Shown here: positions 19,112 to 29,940 of the stretch, piece after piece
Position numbering within the stretch: the stretch's first letter is position 1
How the letters are laid out: every line of letters starts with the position of its first letter
Origin: Amanita rubescens
Taxonomy: Eukaryota; Basidiomycota; Agaricomycetes; Agaricales; Amanitaceae
Direction of reading: 5' to 3'
Length of the DNA stretch: 64,000 nucleotides
NCBI GenBank assembly: GCA_015039365.1
Contig: WION01000061.1
Location: forward strand, 148,875 to 212,874
The notes under the pieces: generated by a model
What the model saw: only the letters and a program-made list of their open reading frames with translations
The model's database searches: none
What the model was told of the DNA's origin: nothing
Program-made: the position numbers and the translations under genes

Positions 19112-22100
19112 TTATTTAAAGTCTATGATGTTCTCGTCATAGAAGGGATCTATATCCGATTCCTGTTGATCAATAAGACCATCAAGAAGTTCCATCAACT
19201 TCTTGTGTGATAGACGATCAATATTATCTAATTCAAGATTTTGCCAATCAAGAATAAATTTCGTCAGATCACGGATTTCCTCAGTTTCTAATCGATCTGG
19301 TCTTTTGATTAGTGCATTTGTAGAAGTCGGATATTCTTCTAAGGAAAGTCCCAATCGTTCTCTAAAGAATTTGACCTTTTCAAAGGATAAATTCTTAGTC
19401 ATGAGATCCGCATTCTGTTCGTTGGTTGGTATGTATTCGAGGACTACCTTTTTAGTCTCGATCAACTCGCGAACGAAATGATAGCGAATATCTATGTGTT
19501 TGGAACGATGTTCTTGTGCAGGATTTTGTGCCCAAAATATAGCGCCTTGGTTATCTACACTAAGTAAGATGCTTTTAATGGGTGCACCTATTTCGTAAAA
19601 TAGATTTTCAACCCATGCAATCTGTCTTGCAGCATCTGATAAAGATATGTATTCTGCTTCAGTCGAAGACAGAGCTACAGTCTTTTGTTTTCTACTCGTC
19701 CAAGCTACCGCACCACCAGCTAACATTAAGACATAACCGTTTATAGATCGTCGTGTATTACGATCAGCGGCCCAGTCAGCATCAGCGTAGGCTCTAAATT
19801 TATTATTGCCTTTGGCGCTATAAACGATTTTGACGTTTAAGGTATGAGCAATGTATTTGACTATATACAATGCTTTTTGAATGTGTTCTTGGGACGGGTT
19901 TGATGAAAATTGGGACATCAAAATTACTGCATAAATTATATCAGGCCTAGTTCCTAAGGCAAGATATAGAAGGGATCCTATTATCTGTTGATAATAAGAA
20001 CGTTCCTGTGGTGTGCATTCTCCTTCATTCTTTATAGGAGCATACCCAGCAGGTAACGGTGTGCGTACAGACTTGCAATCTTCAAGTCCAAATCGCTTAA
20101 CAACCTTCAAGGCATAAGGGCCTTGATCTATTACTAAGAATCCTAAATCACGGTTGTAATTGACTTGAATTCGGAGATACTCTTTGATCTTTCCAAGATC
20201 ACGACATTCCCACATCTCCATAAATTTCTTTTTAATGGATACGATGGTGGAATCGTCATTTCCCATAAAGAGTATATCGTCGACATACAATATGCATATC
20301 GTAATAGTATTCTTGCCTTTACGAACGTAAACGCCAGAATCAGACAAGCATCGCTCGAAATGCAATGATTTCAACGATTTATCAGCTTGTTTATTCCAGG
20401 CATATGATGCCTGTTTCAATCCATATATGGCTTTCCTCAGCCTATATACTTTAGATTCTTGTCCTTTTACAACGAAACCTTCTGGCTGGGCCATGTAAAT
20501 ATCTTCATCAAGATCGCCATATAAGAAGGCAGTTTTTACATCTAGGGCTTGTATATCCCAGTTTTCAAGCACTGATGTGGCCAGAAGTATTCGGATTGTT
20601 TCATATCTCGCTACAGGCGAGAATGTTTCGTCGTAATCTAATCCGGGACGTTGACTAAAACCTTTAGCTACGACGCGAGCTTTTTTGCGTCCATCGGTTT
20701 TTAAGTCGAAAACCCAACGACATCTGATTAGGTTTCGTCCTTTTGGAAGATCAACTAACTCCCAAATATCTCTAGATTGAAGAGATTTAAATTCGTCATC
20801 CATTGCAATCTTCCATTGTTTATACAATTGAGGATTACTGGAGCGCATTTTAGATATATCTCTATAGTCATATGGAATATTATCCACAAGGGGGACAGCC
20901 GCCTTTAGAAGAAAATGAAGGAATTCATTTCCAGATTCATTAATCATTCGGGTTAAATGATCGTGTTCTGCAGATTTTAATTCAGATTTTAAAGCAAAGA
21001 TTTCTTTTAGTAGAGAAGCAGATTCATTCATTCTATCAGGGTTCCTGTCTGCTGACGGTGGATCCTGAGTCGAAGAACTCGGAGTTTTATCTTTTAACTG
21101 CTCTCGTAAAGCATCTCGCTTTTGCTGAATTTCTGCTTCTATCTGTGCAGGAGTTTTATCTCCATACGCGTTGTCTCTTTGTACCCTTGGAACTGGAAAA
21201 CGACCGGAACGGCGAGGACCTATTTGTACAGAGGGTGGACCAGGATCAGATATGATCGGTGGAGGAGGTCTAGGTCTCTGAGCAAATTCTCTAAAACGAT
21301 CTCTTTGACGTTGTTCAAATTGATCAAATTCTCGATCCGTCATAAATGGGTTTTCTATTTCATCACGATCCCTTTGATTCAAAGAGAAGGGATTATCTTC
21401 ATTCATAGGACTACGAGGCGAAGGTGGCCTAGATACATATGGTATCGGTGTTATAGGCCTAGAAGGAGCAGGAGTTTCCTCCTTTATTTGTGGAGAGGGA
21501 GTACGTCTAAAGGGTTCAGGAGTTTTACGTTTCTTAAACATATCACTCATTTGACGTTTGAATTGATCTCGTAAACGAGACTGTTTATCAATTCCTTGAC
21601 CCTTTTTCCAATCATCGCGCTGTCTACGATAATTGTTACGTCTTTCTTGTTCTCTTTCTTCCCTTTGCCTTCGGATATCATCATCCAAAAAATCTCTTCG
21701 ACGATCGGCAAATTCATCACCGTCATCATCATCGTTTGAATCATCAGAAGGGTCTGATTGCTGTCTATCAGGAGATGCACCCCTTCGATCCAAACCAGGT
21801 GAGCGTCTTCTGCTCGGAGAACGTCTACGGTTCTCTGGGAGTAAGTCATCTAAATCCAAATTTTGTGGAGGGCGGTTAGGTTCCTCTTGGGGAATCGCCT
21901 CCCAGATCGGACCAAGATCTTCAGTAATTATATCTGCAGTCTTTCCTTTGCGCGGAAACCTGTTTTCAAAGAATGTTGCCTGGGAGGATATGACCAGTGT
22001 GTTTGTCGACGTCATGAACCTATAGCCTTTGGTTCCTGATTCATATCCTACAAAAGTGCATAAAACGGATTTCTCGGACAGCTTATCCGGTCTCCGTTGA

Positions 22101-24958
22101 TCAGGGATAAATACCCAGGCTTCACATCCAAATACTCGAAAGTATGATATGTCTGGCTTTTTATTAAGAAGATTTTCCAGAGGGGTCTTCCATTTAGTCC
22201 GTTTTAGGGGAGTGCGGTTGTACACATGCACAGCCGTTCTGAATGAGAACTCCCACCAAGATTTCGGACATCCTGCGTCTAATCGCATAGCCTCAGCTTT
22301 GTCTGACAAAGTCTGATTCATGCGTTCAACGCGACCATTTTGTTGTGGGGTGTAAGGAGCTGTCTGTTGATGTTTAATTCCTTTGGATTTAAGGAATTCT
22401 TCAAAGGCTTTATTTACAAATTCCCCCCCTCGATCAGAACGGAGGTGAGAAATAGGTTGTTTGGGATCTACAAACTCATTATACCATCCGGTAAAATATT
22501 CTAGAGTTTGATCTTTGGTTTTTAATAAACCAATCCACGTATACGAGGTGAAATCGTCAACGATAACACCAATATATTTGTATTTGTGGTAAGATATGGC
22601 CGGTACGGTCATAAGATCCATATGGAGTAACTCAAAGGGATGAGTAGCTCTCTTTGAAGACAATTTATAAGGTTTTGCCTTCATTTTGCCTTTTAGACAA
22701 CCTTCACAACGTAGTTTTCCTTCTGGAAGTGTAACTTCTTTCCATCCATTGACATTTAACGGTATCTTTGAAAAGACTTCGTTAGATGGATGACCAAAAC
22801 GTTTATGCCAGGTCTCGTAGTCTAATAATTTTTCTATAGACTCTGCGTTTGGTTTCTTTGTCGGTCTTCCAAGAATTAATTTAGAATTCCTGTTGGCTAA
22901 GCCAGGACCGGAAACCAGTGTAGGGTTCATTATAATGATCCTACCTCGAGCGTAAACTAATGTATCATCGGGCATAAGGTAATGTCCTTCGATACACGTT
23001 CTACCCGAGTCTGTAAAGGAAAAGACTACCATCTTTTCATCTTGTTTACAAGTTAATCCTTGTCGGATCAATCTGCCGTTTGAAATCAAGCGTGCAGTTG
23101 CCCGTGGCATATATAATACAGGAAAGAGCTTTACGAGTGTTACTTCTCCTGTGGATAACTTGTGTTCAAGAATAACTGTGCCAAGTCCCTCAAGACGGTC
23201 TAAACCATTAGCAGTTTTAACACTGTGGTTTTCATTTGCAGGAAATTCTCTGTATTCAGAGAAGTCTTTCCTACTAAAGGTAAAGTGATCAGATGCACCG
23301 GAGTCACACATCCATAGTGTATCTCCAGTACGTTTTTCAACACATTCCGGACAGGGACATGTCGGATGTACTTTATCTTTAAATTTTCTTTTATTGACTG
23401 CTAAACATGTAAAAGGTTTCTTAAACATGTTACCAATATTATATGATCGTTCGATCATATTTGCATTATGAATGGCAGTGTCACACGACTTATCTCTTAC
23501 GAGGCAGTTTTCGTCTAAATTTTCTTTATAATTTATACTATCATATAGTACAGATTGTTCAAAGAAGGAATTTATAGTACGACGATGATGCCCCAATTTA
23601 GGGAACACCATTTTCATCGCTGCCTCTATAAAGAGAAAGTTAGCCATTTCCAATTTCTTAATGGTTTCATACCATTGTTCGCCGTTATCTTCATAGTAAT
23701 AATCGTCGTAATATAGTTCAGCTTCCTGATCTATATCCATATTTTTGTAATCGATATCGTCTGACGATATCCCCATTCCTCGGTTTGATTTATAGGACTC
23801 AAAGTCCAGTTCATCCTTTTCTCTTTGTTTGCCTTTGCTAGAGCCGGCAACTGGCTCAGTGATGTCATAAGGCCCAATACGGGCGACGGTATGCGCAGAA
23901 CTCATAGTATGTTCTGCGGCTTTGGCAGCCTTCTTCTCGGCTGCATCTGCCTTTCGGCGTTCTCGGTTCCTCTCCCAGTTAGGACCACGTGTTTGGCCCT
24001 CAACTTTACCCGGCCAATTTTGATTTGCCGGAGGAGCAGTAGGAGCCGGTGTCTGAGCGCCTTGTGGAGGCCTAGAATAAGGCCTCCCCCCACGTCCACG
24101 ACCTGCTCCGCGGCCACGTCCGCGAGCACGTCCTCGTCCTCGACCACGTACTTGTTGCCATGGTTGCTGCTGTTGTTGCGACGTATTAGCTGTCACGGCA
24201 GATTCAGGGTGCCTTCGGCGCCACTCATTCTGTATTAAGGGAAGTATCCCTTGGATCGTAAGATCCGATGGTTCTGTTGTGGCAAGAACCACAGCGGCAA
24301 AATTGTCCCAATGACGAGGGACAGCTGAAAGTACAATCATTGCCTGGACATTTTCAGGCAATACAATTCCGCTAGATGATAAGCGGTTTATTATGGCAAG
24401 GAGGTCGTTTAAGGATTGTGTGGGATCCTTTTTATCTTGAAACTTCCAAGTAACAGCTAATTGGAAGTCATTATAGATACCGGCAGACGTTGTTACACCG
24501 TATTGATTTGCTAAGTTCCGCCATAAAACTCTGGCGGCATTTACTTCTGAATTGATCTGCTGTATGGTAGCAGAACATTTCATATTTATTGATCCGAGGA
24601 TGCGATCATCCTCGACGACCCAATCTTCAAAAGCTTTTTTAACGGCCTTTGCATCATCAACCATTTGTTGGGTGATAGCTGGTTCACCCTCAACGGCTGG
24701 TATTGCAGGTGTTGCTGGATGTGCACCATGTGCGGCAACTGCTGCTACCGCAGGTTGTGGAGTTATGGCTGCACGAACACCTGTGTCGATGAAGAATTGT
24801 TGTAGCGGAGTAATCCGCGGAGGATGAACATAATCATCCTTAAGGTACTGAAACAGTCCCTTTGTTTGTAATAGGAAACGCATCATGCGTTCCCATTCTT
24901 TATAGTTAGTTCCATTCAAAACGGGAATGGAACTGGGAATCGTCAAGTCGTTAGACAT
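19112..24958 (-). CDS. Element 2 Gag-Pol polyprotein, intact
   Basis: 1948 codons without interruption. Order: Gag (UBN2-like, RG-rich tract near residue 275), protease CDSGASDHF (about 551), integrase zinc-binding region (about 712-760) and catalytic D, D, E (LHMDLM about 783, SDRGGEF about 845, GRVERMNQ about 880), an acidic Arg/Ser-rich linker, reverse transcriptase with YVDDILF (about 1558) and RNase H with YADADWA (about 1724), SSTEAEY and SKHIDIRYHF. All catalytic residues I can check are present. Gag lacks a CCHC knuckle; the RG-rich tract may bind RNA in its place (inference). Gag and Pol are one frame with no programmed frameshift, as in plant copia. Ends ..DPFYDENIIDFK. Confidence 0.97.
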   Translation of the reverse strand: MSNDLTIPSSIPVLNGTNYKEWERMMRFLLQTKGLFQYLKDDYVHPPRITPLQQFFIDTGVRAAITPQPAVAAVAAHGAHPATPAIPAVEGEPAITQQMVDDAKAVKKAFEDWVVEDDRILGSINMKCSATIQQINSEVNAARVLWRNLANQYGVTTSAGIYNDFQLAVTWKFQDKKDPTQSLNDLLAIINRLSSSGIVLPENVQAMIVLSAVPRHWDNFAAVVLATTEPSDLTIQGILPLIQNEWRRRHPESAVTANTSQQQQQPWQQVRGRGRGRARGRGRGAGRGRGGRPYSRPPQGAQTPAPTAPPANQNWPGKVEGQTRGPNWERNRERRKADAAEKKAAKAAEHTMSSAHTVARIGPYDITEPVAGSSKGKQREKDELDFESYKSNRGMGISSDDIDYKNMDIDQEAELYYDDYYYEDNGEQWYETIKKLEMANFLFIEAAMKMVFPKLGHHRRTINSFFEQSVLYDSINYKENLDENCLVRDKSCDTAIHNANMIERSYNIGNMFKKPFTCLAVNKRKFKDKVHPTCPCPECVEKRTGDTLWMCDSGASDHFTFSRKDFSEYREFPANENHSVKTANGLDRLEGLGTVILEHKLSTGEVTLVKLFPVLYMPRATARLISNGRLIRQGLTCKQDEKMVVFSFTDSGRTCIEGHYLMPDDTLVYARGRIIIMNPTLVSGPGLANRNSKLILGRPTKKPNAESIEKLLDYETWHKRFGHPSNEVFSKIPLNVNGWKEVTLPEGKLRCEGCLKGKMKAKPYKLSSKRATHPFELLHMDLMTVPAISYHKYKYIGVIVDDFTSYTWIGLLKTKDQTLEYFTGWYNEFVDPKQPISHLRSDRGGEFVNKAFEEFLKSKGIKHQQTAPYTPQQNGRVERMNQTLSDKAEAMRLDAGCPKSWWEFSFRTAVHVYNRTPLKRTKWKTPLENLLNKKPDISYFRVFGCEAWVFIPDQRRPDKLSEKSVLCTFVGYESGTKGYRFMTSTNTLVISSQATFFENRFPRKGKTADIITEDLGPIWEAIPQEEPNRPPQNLDLDDLLPENRRRSPSRRRSPGLDRRGASPDRQQSDPSDDSNDDDDGDEFADRRRDFLDDDIRRQREEREQERRNNYRRQRDDWKKGQGIDKQSRLRDQFKRQMSDMFKKRKTPEPFRRTPSPQIKEETPAPSRPITPIPYVSRPPSPRSPMNEDNPFSLNQRDRDEIENPFMTDREFDQFEQRQRDRFREFAQRPRPPPPIISDPGPPSVQIGPRRSGRFPVPRVQRDNAYGDKTPAQIEAEIQQKRDALREQLKDKTPSSSTQDPPSADRNPDRMNESASLLKEIFALKSELKSAEHDHLTRMINESGNEFLHFLLKAAVPLVDNIPYDYRDISKMRSSNPQLYKQWKIAMDDEFKSLQSRDIWELVDLPKGRNLIRCRWVFDLKTDGRKKARVVAKGFSQRPGLDYDETFSPVARYETIRILLATSVLENWDIQALDVKTAFLYGDLDEDIYMAQPEGFVVKGQESKVYRLRKAIYGLKQASYAWNKQADKSLKSLHFERCLSDSGVYVRKGKNTITICILYVDDILFMGNDDSTIVSIKKKFMEMWECRDLGKIKEYLRIQVNYNRDLGFLVIDQGPYALKVVKRFGLEDCKSVRTPLPAGYAPIKNEGECTPQERSYYQQIIGSLLYLALGTRPDIIYAVILMSQFSSNPSQEHIQKALYIVKYIAHTLNVKIVYSAKGNNKFRAYADADWAADRNTRRSINGYVLMLAGGAVAWTSRKQKTVALSSTEAEYISLSDAARQIAWVENLFYEIGAPIKSILLSVDNQGAIFWAQNPAQEHRSKHIDIRYHFVRELIETKKVVLEYIPTNEQNADLMTKNLSFEKVKFFRERLGLSLEEYPTSTNALIKRPDRLETEEIRDLTKFILDWQNLELDNIDRLSHKKLMELLDGLIDQQESDIDPFYDENIIDFK

Positions 24959-24959
24959 G

Positions 24960-25511
24960 TTAGACGAGGAAGGCGGAGGTGATGATTATGATATAGGCGG
25001 TTAGAAGACGCCAAAAGAAATGGAAGTTTCTTTGATTTTCGAGGTTTTCGACCTCTTGGTTATCTCTTTCGAGATTACGGCGTGTACGCCTATTTGCTAT
25101 GTGTTGGGCTACTGAAGTGCCCCTGGGTGGAATCCAAAGATCTAAGGTGGGCGGAACACCTTCTTCGATAGCTTCTTGTCGACGACGATGTATTATTTCG
25201 TCTTGTAAGGTACGACCGTTTCTAAGTCGTGCAGCTAGGAAGTGATCTCTTCGATCGTGAATTGTGACAGGTCCACGAGTTGTGACACCGAATCTGGTGT
25301 CAGGATTGACAACACGAACTATCGTCCTTTGATAGGATGAAGATGAAATTGGTGCCGGTGTATCAATAAAAGTTCGGTTCCCTAAGGTTAAGGGAAATGG
25401 TGGGATTGGAGCGTCGTAAGAAGGAGGTAATCTCCGGGTAGGCGGAAATGATTCTCCTTCGGCTTCGTAAACTGGTAACGGAGTACTAGTTTCGGAATCC
25501 AGTTTTCTTTC
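24960..25511 (-). CDS. Upstream open frame (ORF0) of element 2
   Basis: The same 183-codon frame as in element 1: bounded upstream by the TAG of a ctcttttag acceptor and ending TAA one base before the gag ATG (TAA-C-ATG). Against the element 1 copy there are no indels and no stops. It ends in the same hydrophobic segment (..RLLTAYIIIITSAFLV). There is no ATG, so its start is unknown. Confidence 0.6.
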   Translation of the reverse strand, partial: ERKLDSETSTPLPVYEAEGESFPPTRRLPPSYDAPIPPFPLTLGNRTFIDTPAPISSSSYQRTIVRVVNPDTRFGVTTRGPVTIHDRRDHFLAARLRNGRTLQDEIIHRRRQEAIEEGVPPTLDLWIPPRGTSVAQHIANRRTRRNLERDNQEVENLENQRNFHFFWRLLTAYIIIITSAFLV

Positions 25512-26408
25512 CTAAAAGAGAATATAATGAGCTTAAAGCTTAATTAAAGCTAAAAGTCTAATTCGTCTTTATTAAGTTACCAGGGTGCCATAGACTAGAA
25601 TGTCAGACTATATAGAGTTCCTCGGTTACGAGTACAGTCCATATTCGGTTAAACCAACCGACCCTGAGTATCTTAGTTACAAGCCAAGCTTAAATAAAGC
25701 TCAGGTCCACAGGTCCACTCGGTCTTGAAAGCTCGGATCATCCCTGAATGCTGTAAATGACATGCAAAATCAATCGCTGGCTCAAGTACTCTTGGGCGAA
25801 CCACGGTTTTACCCGTTGCGATTGTAAATAGAAATAATGTCTGGTCCATAAACCCCCCAGACCATTATGTAAGCACGACCGGTAATCAATATGAAACTTC
25901 TAAATGGGATTATGGGATCACCATAGAGCCCAAACTTAGAATGATCCTAACGATCATTCCGACTAAAGGAGTCCCTAAGGGCGCATCCTTAATAGACTGC
26001 GTGTACCACCCACAATGAGGTGTCAGCACGTCCTTTATACCAGAAGTTTTTATATACGAGCCATATTGTATTTTAAAGCCTCTAGGGGCTTATGATGTTA
26101 TATCGTGCATTAATACCCCAGTCACATCACAGAGGGCAAGTATAACTCTGTGGGGGCCGACGTTGCCATGCCAGCGTCGAGAAACATAGGTTGTACCCTT
26201 ATCCCTGGGTGTCTAGGAGATCCCCCTAAAGCCCTAGGGTCCGGGCGCATGTCATTAGCGCATATGCCATATCAAGGATTAGTAATATCAAGATGATAAG
26301 ACCATATCAGGCTCGCTGCGATACTATACCAGTGGGACATCATGTCGGATGACGAGCAAGCGAGCGGCGATGTGGGTCCTGGCAATATCGACGGCGGGGC
26401 CCATAACC

Positions 26409-26815
26409 TGACGAAGAAGACAGGTCTACGCGAGAGCGTGTCCACAGCATGAGCAGGTGCAATAGCTTACCTATTGCGATATGATCTTAGCACTACCCTT
26501 CGGCGTAGTAGTGATAGTAAGAGGAAGAGAATGGATTGTCCTATTCTACGATACAGGACAGGTTTATATACTAAGAAAGAACAAATATGTGTCTACATAT
26601 GTGTAAGCGTATAGTATAGATGGGAAGATATGGCGTGCTAAGCACACCATAAGATGTGATCATGAGTCTATCATGATGTCACCATGATATCATAATGAAG
26701 TCATTATGATGTCATCTCTATGTCATACATAAAGGATGACGCGAGCGATATGAGTAACATTGATTGTAGTCAATCAGTAGTTAATCATTCTATAAATATA
26801 ATTCTATATTTAACA
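26409..26815 (-). repeat. Element 2 5' LTR
   Basis: 407 bp, no difference from 18683-19089 seen by eye; followed on the minus strand by a 5-base gap and TGGGCCCCGCC, the candidate primer binding site. Confidence 0.95.
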
Positions 26816-26820
26816 ATAAT

Positions 26821-29385
26821 ATCCGAAAGCAAAGGGAAGAAAGAGAACAAGAAAGACGTGACAATTATCGTAGACAACGCGATGATTGGAAAAAGGGTCA
26901 AGGAATTGATAAACAGTCTCATCTACGAGATCAATTCAAACGTCAAATGAGTGATATGTTTAAGAAACGTAAAACTCCTGAACCCTTTAGACGTACTCCC
27001 TCTCCACAAATTAAAGAGGAGACTCCTGTTCCTTCTAGGCCAATAACACCGATACCATATGTATCTAGGCCACCTTCGCCTCGTAGTCCTATGAATGAAG
27101 ATAATCCCTTCTCTTTGAATCAAAGAGATCATGATGAAATAGAAAACCCATTTATGACGGATCGAGAATTTGATCAATTTGAACAACGTCAAAGAGATCG
27201 TTTTAGAGAATTTGCTCAGAGACCTAGACCTCCTCCACCGATCATATCTGATCCTGGTCCACCCTCTGTACAAATAGGTCCTCGCCGTTCTGGTCGTTTT
27301 CCAGTTCCAAGGGTACAAAGAGACAACGCATATGGAGATAAAACTCCTGCACAGATAGAAGCGGAAATTCAGCAAAAGCGAGATGCTTTAAGAGAGCAGT
27401 TAAAAGATAAAACTCCGAGTTCTTCGACTCAGGATCCACCGTCAGCAGACAGGAACCCTGATAGAATGAATGAATCTGCTTCTCTACTCAAAGAAATCTT
27501 CGCTTTAAAATCTGAATTAAAATCTGCAGAACATGATCATTTAACTCGAATGATTAATGAATCTGGAAATGAATTCCTTCATTTTCTTCTAAAAGCGGCT
27601 GTCCCCCTTGTGGATAATATTCCATATGACTATAGAGATATATCTAAAATGCGCTCCAGTAATCCTCAATTGTATAAACAATGGAAGATTGCAATGGATG
27701 ACGAATTTAAATCTCTTCAATCTAGAGATATTTGGGAGTTAGTTGATCTTCCAAAAGGACGAAACCTAATCAGATGTCGTTGGGTTTTCGACTTAAAAAC
27801 CGATGGACGCAAAAAAGCTCGCGTCGTAGCTAAAGGTTTTAGTCAACGTCCCGGATTAGATTACGACGAAACATTCTCGCCTGTAGCGAGATATGAAACA
27901 ATCCGAATACTTCTGGCCACATCAGTGCTTGAAAACTGGGATATACAAGCCCTAGATGTAAAAACTGCCTTCTTATATGGCGATCTTGATGAAGATATTT
28001 ACATGGCCCAGCCAGAAGGTTTCGTTGTAAAAGGACAAGAATCTAAAGTATATAGGCTGAGGAAAGCCATATATGGATTGAAACAGGCATCATATGCCTG
28101 GAATAAACAAGCTGATAAATCGTTGAAATCATTGCATTTTGAACGATGCTTGTCTGATTCTGGCGTTTACGTTCGTAAAGGCAAGAATACTATCACGATA
28201 TGCATACTGTATGTCGACGATATACTCTTTATGGGAAATGACGATTCCACCATCGTATCCATTAAAAAGAAATTTATGGAGATGTGGGAATGTCGTGATC
28301 TTGGAAAGATCAAAGAGTATCTCCGAATCCAAGTCAATTACAACCGTGATTTAGGATTCTTAGTAATAGATCAAGGTCCTTATGCCTTGAAGGTTGTTAA
28401 GCGATTTGGACTTGAAGATTGCAAGTCTGTACGCACACCGTTACCTGCTGGGTATGCTCCTATAAAGAATGAAGGAGAATGCACACCACAGGAACGTTCT
28501 TATTATCAACAGATAATAGGATCCCTTCTATATCTCGCCTTAGGAACTAGGCCTGATATAATTTATGCAGTAATTTTGATGTCCCAATTTTCATCAAACC
28601 CGTCTCAAGAACACATTCAAAAGGCCTTGTATATAGTCAAATACATTGCTCATACCTTAAACGTCAAAATCGTTTATAGCGCCAAAGGCAATAATAAATT
28701 TAGAGCCTACGCTGATGCTGACTGGGCCGCTGATCGTAATACACGACGATCTATAAACGGTTATGTCTTAATGTTAGCTGGTGGTGTGGTAGCTTGGACG
28801 AGTAGAAAACAAAAGACTGTAGCTCTGTCTTCGACTGAAGCAGAATACATATCTTTATCAGATGCTGCACGACAAATTGCATGGGTTGAAAATCTATTTT
28901 ACGAAATAGGTGCACCCATAAAAAGCATCTTACTTAGCGTAGATAACCAAGGCGCTATATTTTGGGCACAAAATCCTGCACAAGAACATCGTTCCAAACA
29001 TATCGATATTCGCTATCATTTCGTTCGCAAGTTGATCGAGACTAAAAAAGTAGTCCTCGAATATATACCAACCAATGAACAGAATGCGGATCTCATGACT
29101 AAGAATTTATCCTTTGAAAAGGTCAAATTCTTTAGAGAACGATTGGGACTTTCTTTAGAAGAATATCCGACTTCTACAAATGCATTAATCAAAAGACCAG
29201 ATCGATTAGAAACTGAGGAAATCCGTGATTTGACGAAATTAATTCTTGATTGGCAAAATCTTGAATTAGATGGAATTGATCGTCTATCACACAAGAAGTT
29301 GATGGAACTTCTTGATGGTCTCATTGATCAACAAGAATCGGATATAGATCCCTTCTATGATGAGAACATCATAGACTTTAAATAA
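26821..29385 (+). CDS. Element 1 Gag-Pol, C-terminal part (reverse transcriptase, RNase H)
   Basis: Continues the 15401-18682 frame in phase; the first ATG is only at 26947. Reverse transcriptase motifs (KTAFLYGDLDEDIYM, YGLKQASYAW, YVDDILFMGND) and RNase H (YADADWA, SSTEAEYISL, SKHIDIRYHFVR) are intact. The fragment has lost its LTR promoter connection because the inner element lies upstream. Confidence 0.93.
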   Translation: MRKQREEREQERRDNYRRQRDDWKKGQGIDKQSHLRDQFKRQMSDMFKKRKTPEPFRRTPSPQIKEETPVPSRPITPIPYVSRPPSPRSPMNEDNPFSLNQRDHDEIENPFMTDREFDQFEQRQRDRFREFAQRPRPPPPIISDPGPPSVQIGPRRSGRFPVPRVQRDNAYGDKTPAQIEAEIQQKRDALREQLKDKTPSSSTQDPPSADRNPDRMNESASLLKEIFALKSELKSAEHDHLTRMINESGNEFLHFLLKAAVPLVDNIPYDYRDISKMRSSNPQLYKQWKIAMDDEFKSLQSRDIWELVDLPKGRNLIRCRWVFDLKTDGRKKARVVAKGFSQRPGLDYDETFSPVARYETIRILLATSVLENWDIQALDVKTAFLYGDLDEDIYMAQPEGFVVKGQESKVYRLRKAIYGLKQASYAWNKQADKSLKSLHFERCLSDSGVYVRKGKNTITICILYVDDILFMGNDDSTIVSIKKKFMEMWECRDLGKIKEYLRIQVNYNRDLGFLVIDQGPYALKVVKRFGLEDCKSVRTPLPAGYAPIKNEGECTPQERSYYQQIIGSLLYLALGTRPDIIYAVILMSQFSSNPSQEHIQKALYIVKYIAHTLNVKIVYSAKGNNKFRAYADADWAADRNTRRSINGYVLMLAGGVVAWTSRKQKTVALSSTEAEYISLSDAARQIAWVENLFYEIGAPIKSILLSVDNQGAIFWAQNPAQEHRSKHIDIRYHFVRKLIETKKVVLEYIPTNEQNADLMTKNLSFEKVKFFRERLGLSLEEYPTSTNALIKRPDRLETEEIRDLTKLILDWQNLELDGIDRLSHKKLMELLDGLIDQQESDIDPFYDENIIDFK

Positions 29386-29408
29386 AAGGATATCTAAGCG
29401 AAGGGGTG

Positions 29409-29815
29409 TGTTAAATATAGAATTATATTTATAGAATGATTAACTACTGATTGACTATGATCAATGTTACTCATATCGCTCGCGTCATCCTTTATGTATG
29501 ACATAGAGATGACATCATAATGACTTCATTATGATATCATGGTGACATCATGATAGACTCATGATCACATCTTATGGTGTGCTTAGCACGCCATACTTTC
29601 TCATCTATACTATATGCTTACACATATGTAGACACATATTTGTTCTCTCTTAGTATATAAACCTGTCCTGTATCGTAGAATAGGATAATTCATTCTCTTC
29701 CTCTTACTATCACTACTACGCCGAAGGGTAGTGCTAAGATCATATCGCAATAGGTAAGCTATTGCACCTGCTCATGCTGTGGACACGCTCTCGCGTAGAC
29801 CTGTCTTCTTCGTCA
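29409..29815 (+). repeat. Element 1 3' LTR
   Basis: 407 bp, identical by eye to 13544-13950; preceded by the purine tract aagcgaaggggtg (29396-29408) and followed by the GTCGT target duplication (29816-29820). Confidence 0.95.
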
Positions 29816-29940
29816 GTCGTTGCGGACTGGCACTCTTCGATTTCTCGCCGAACAACGAGGTTCATCAGAAGGTGCAGGCAGATAAGAGTCTGCAGGTGGA
29901 GTGCTGGACGTTTTATGGTAAGTCGCAGCTGTTTCCGGGG

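Larger units (their letters stand above)
18683..26815 (-). mobile_element. Inner Ty1/copia LTR retrotransposon (element 2), complete, inserted antisense in element 1 pol
   Basis: 8133 bp. LTRs lie at 18683-19089 (3') and 26409-26815 (5'), each 407 bp and identical to each other by eye, but differing from element 1 LTRs at about a dozen positions (for example the step before the TATA box). Leader, ORF0 and an uninterrupted gag-pol are all present, so it looks autonomous. It belongs to the same family as its host element but to a slightly different lineage. It must be younger than element 1. Confidence 0.95.
13544..29815 (+). mobile_element. Outer Ty1/copia LTR retrotransposon (element 1), interrupted by element 2
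   Basis: Two 407-bp LTRs (13544-13950 and 29409-29815), beginning TGTTAAA and ending CGTCA and identical by eye, enclose leader, upstream ORF and gag-pol. The target duplication GTCGT is present at 13539-13543 and 29816-29820. With the inner element and its ATAAT duplication removed, the element is 8134 bp and its gag-pol frame (15401-18682 joined to 26821-29385) is open over 1948 codons, so it was intact when it was hit. The order protease, integrase, reverse transcriptase, RNase H defines Ty1/copia. Confidence 0.95.
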
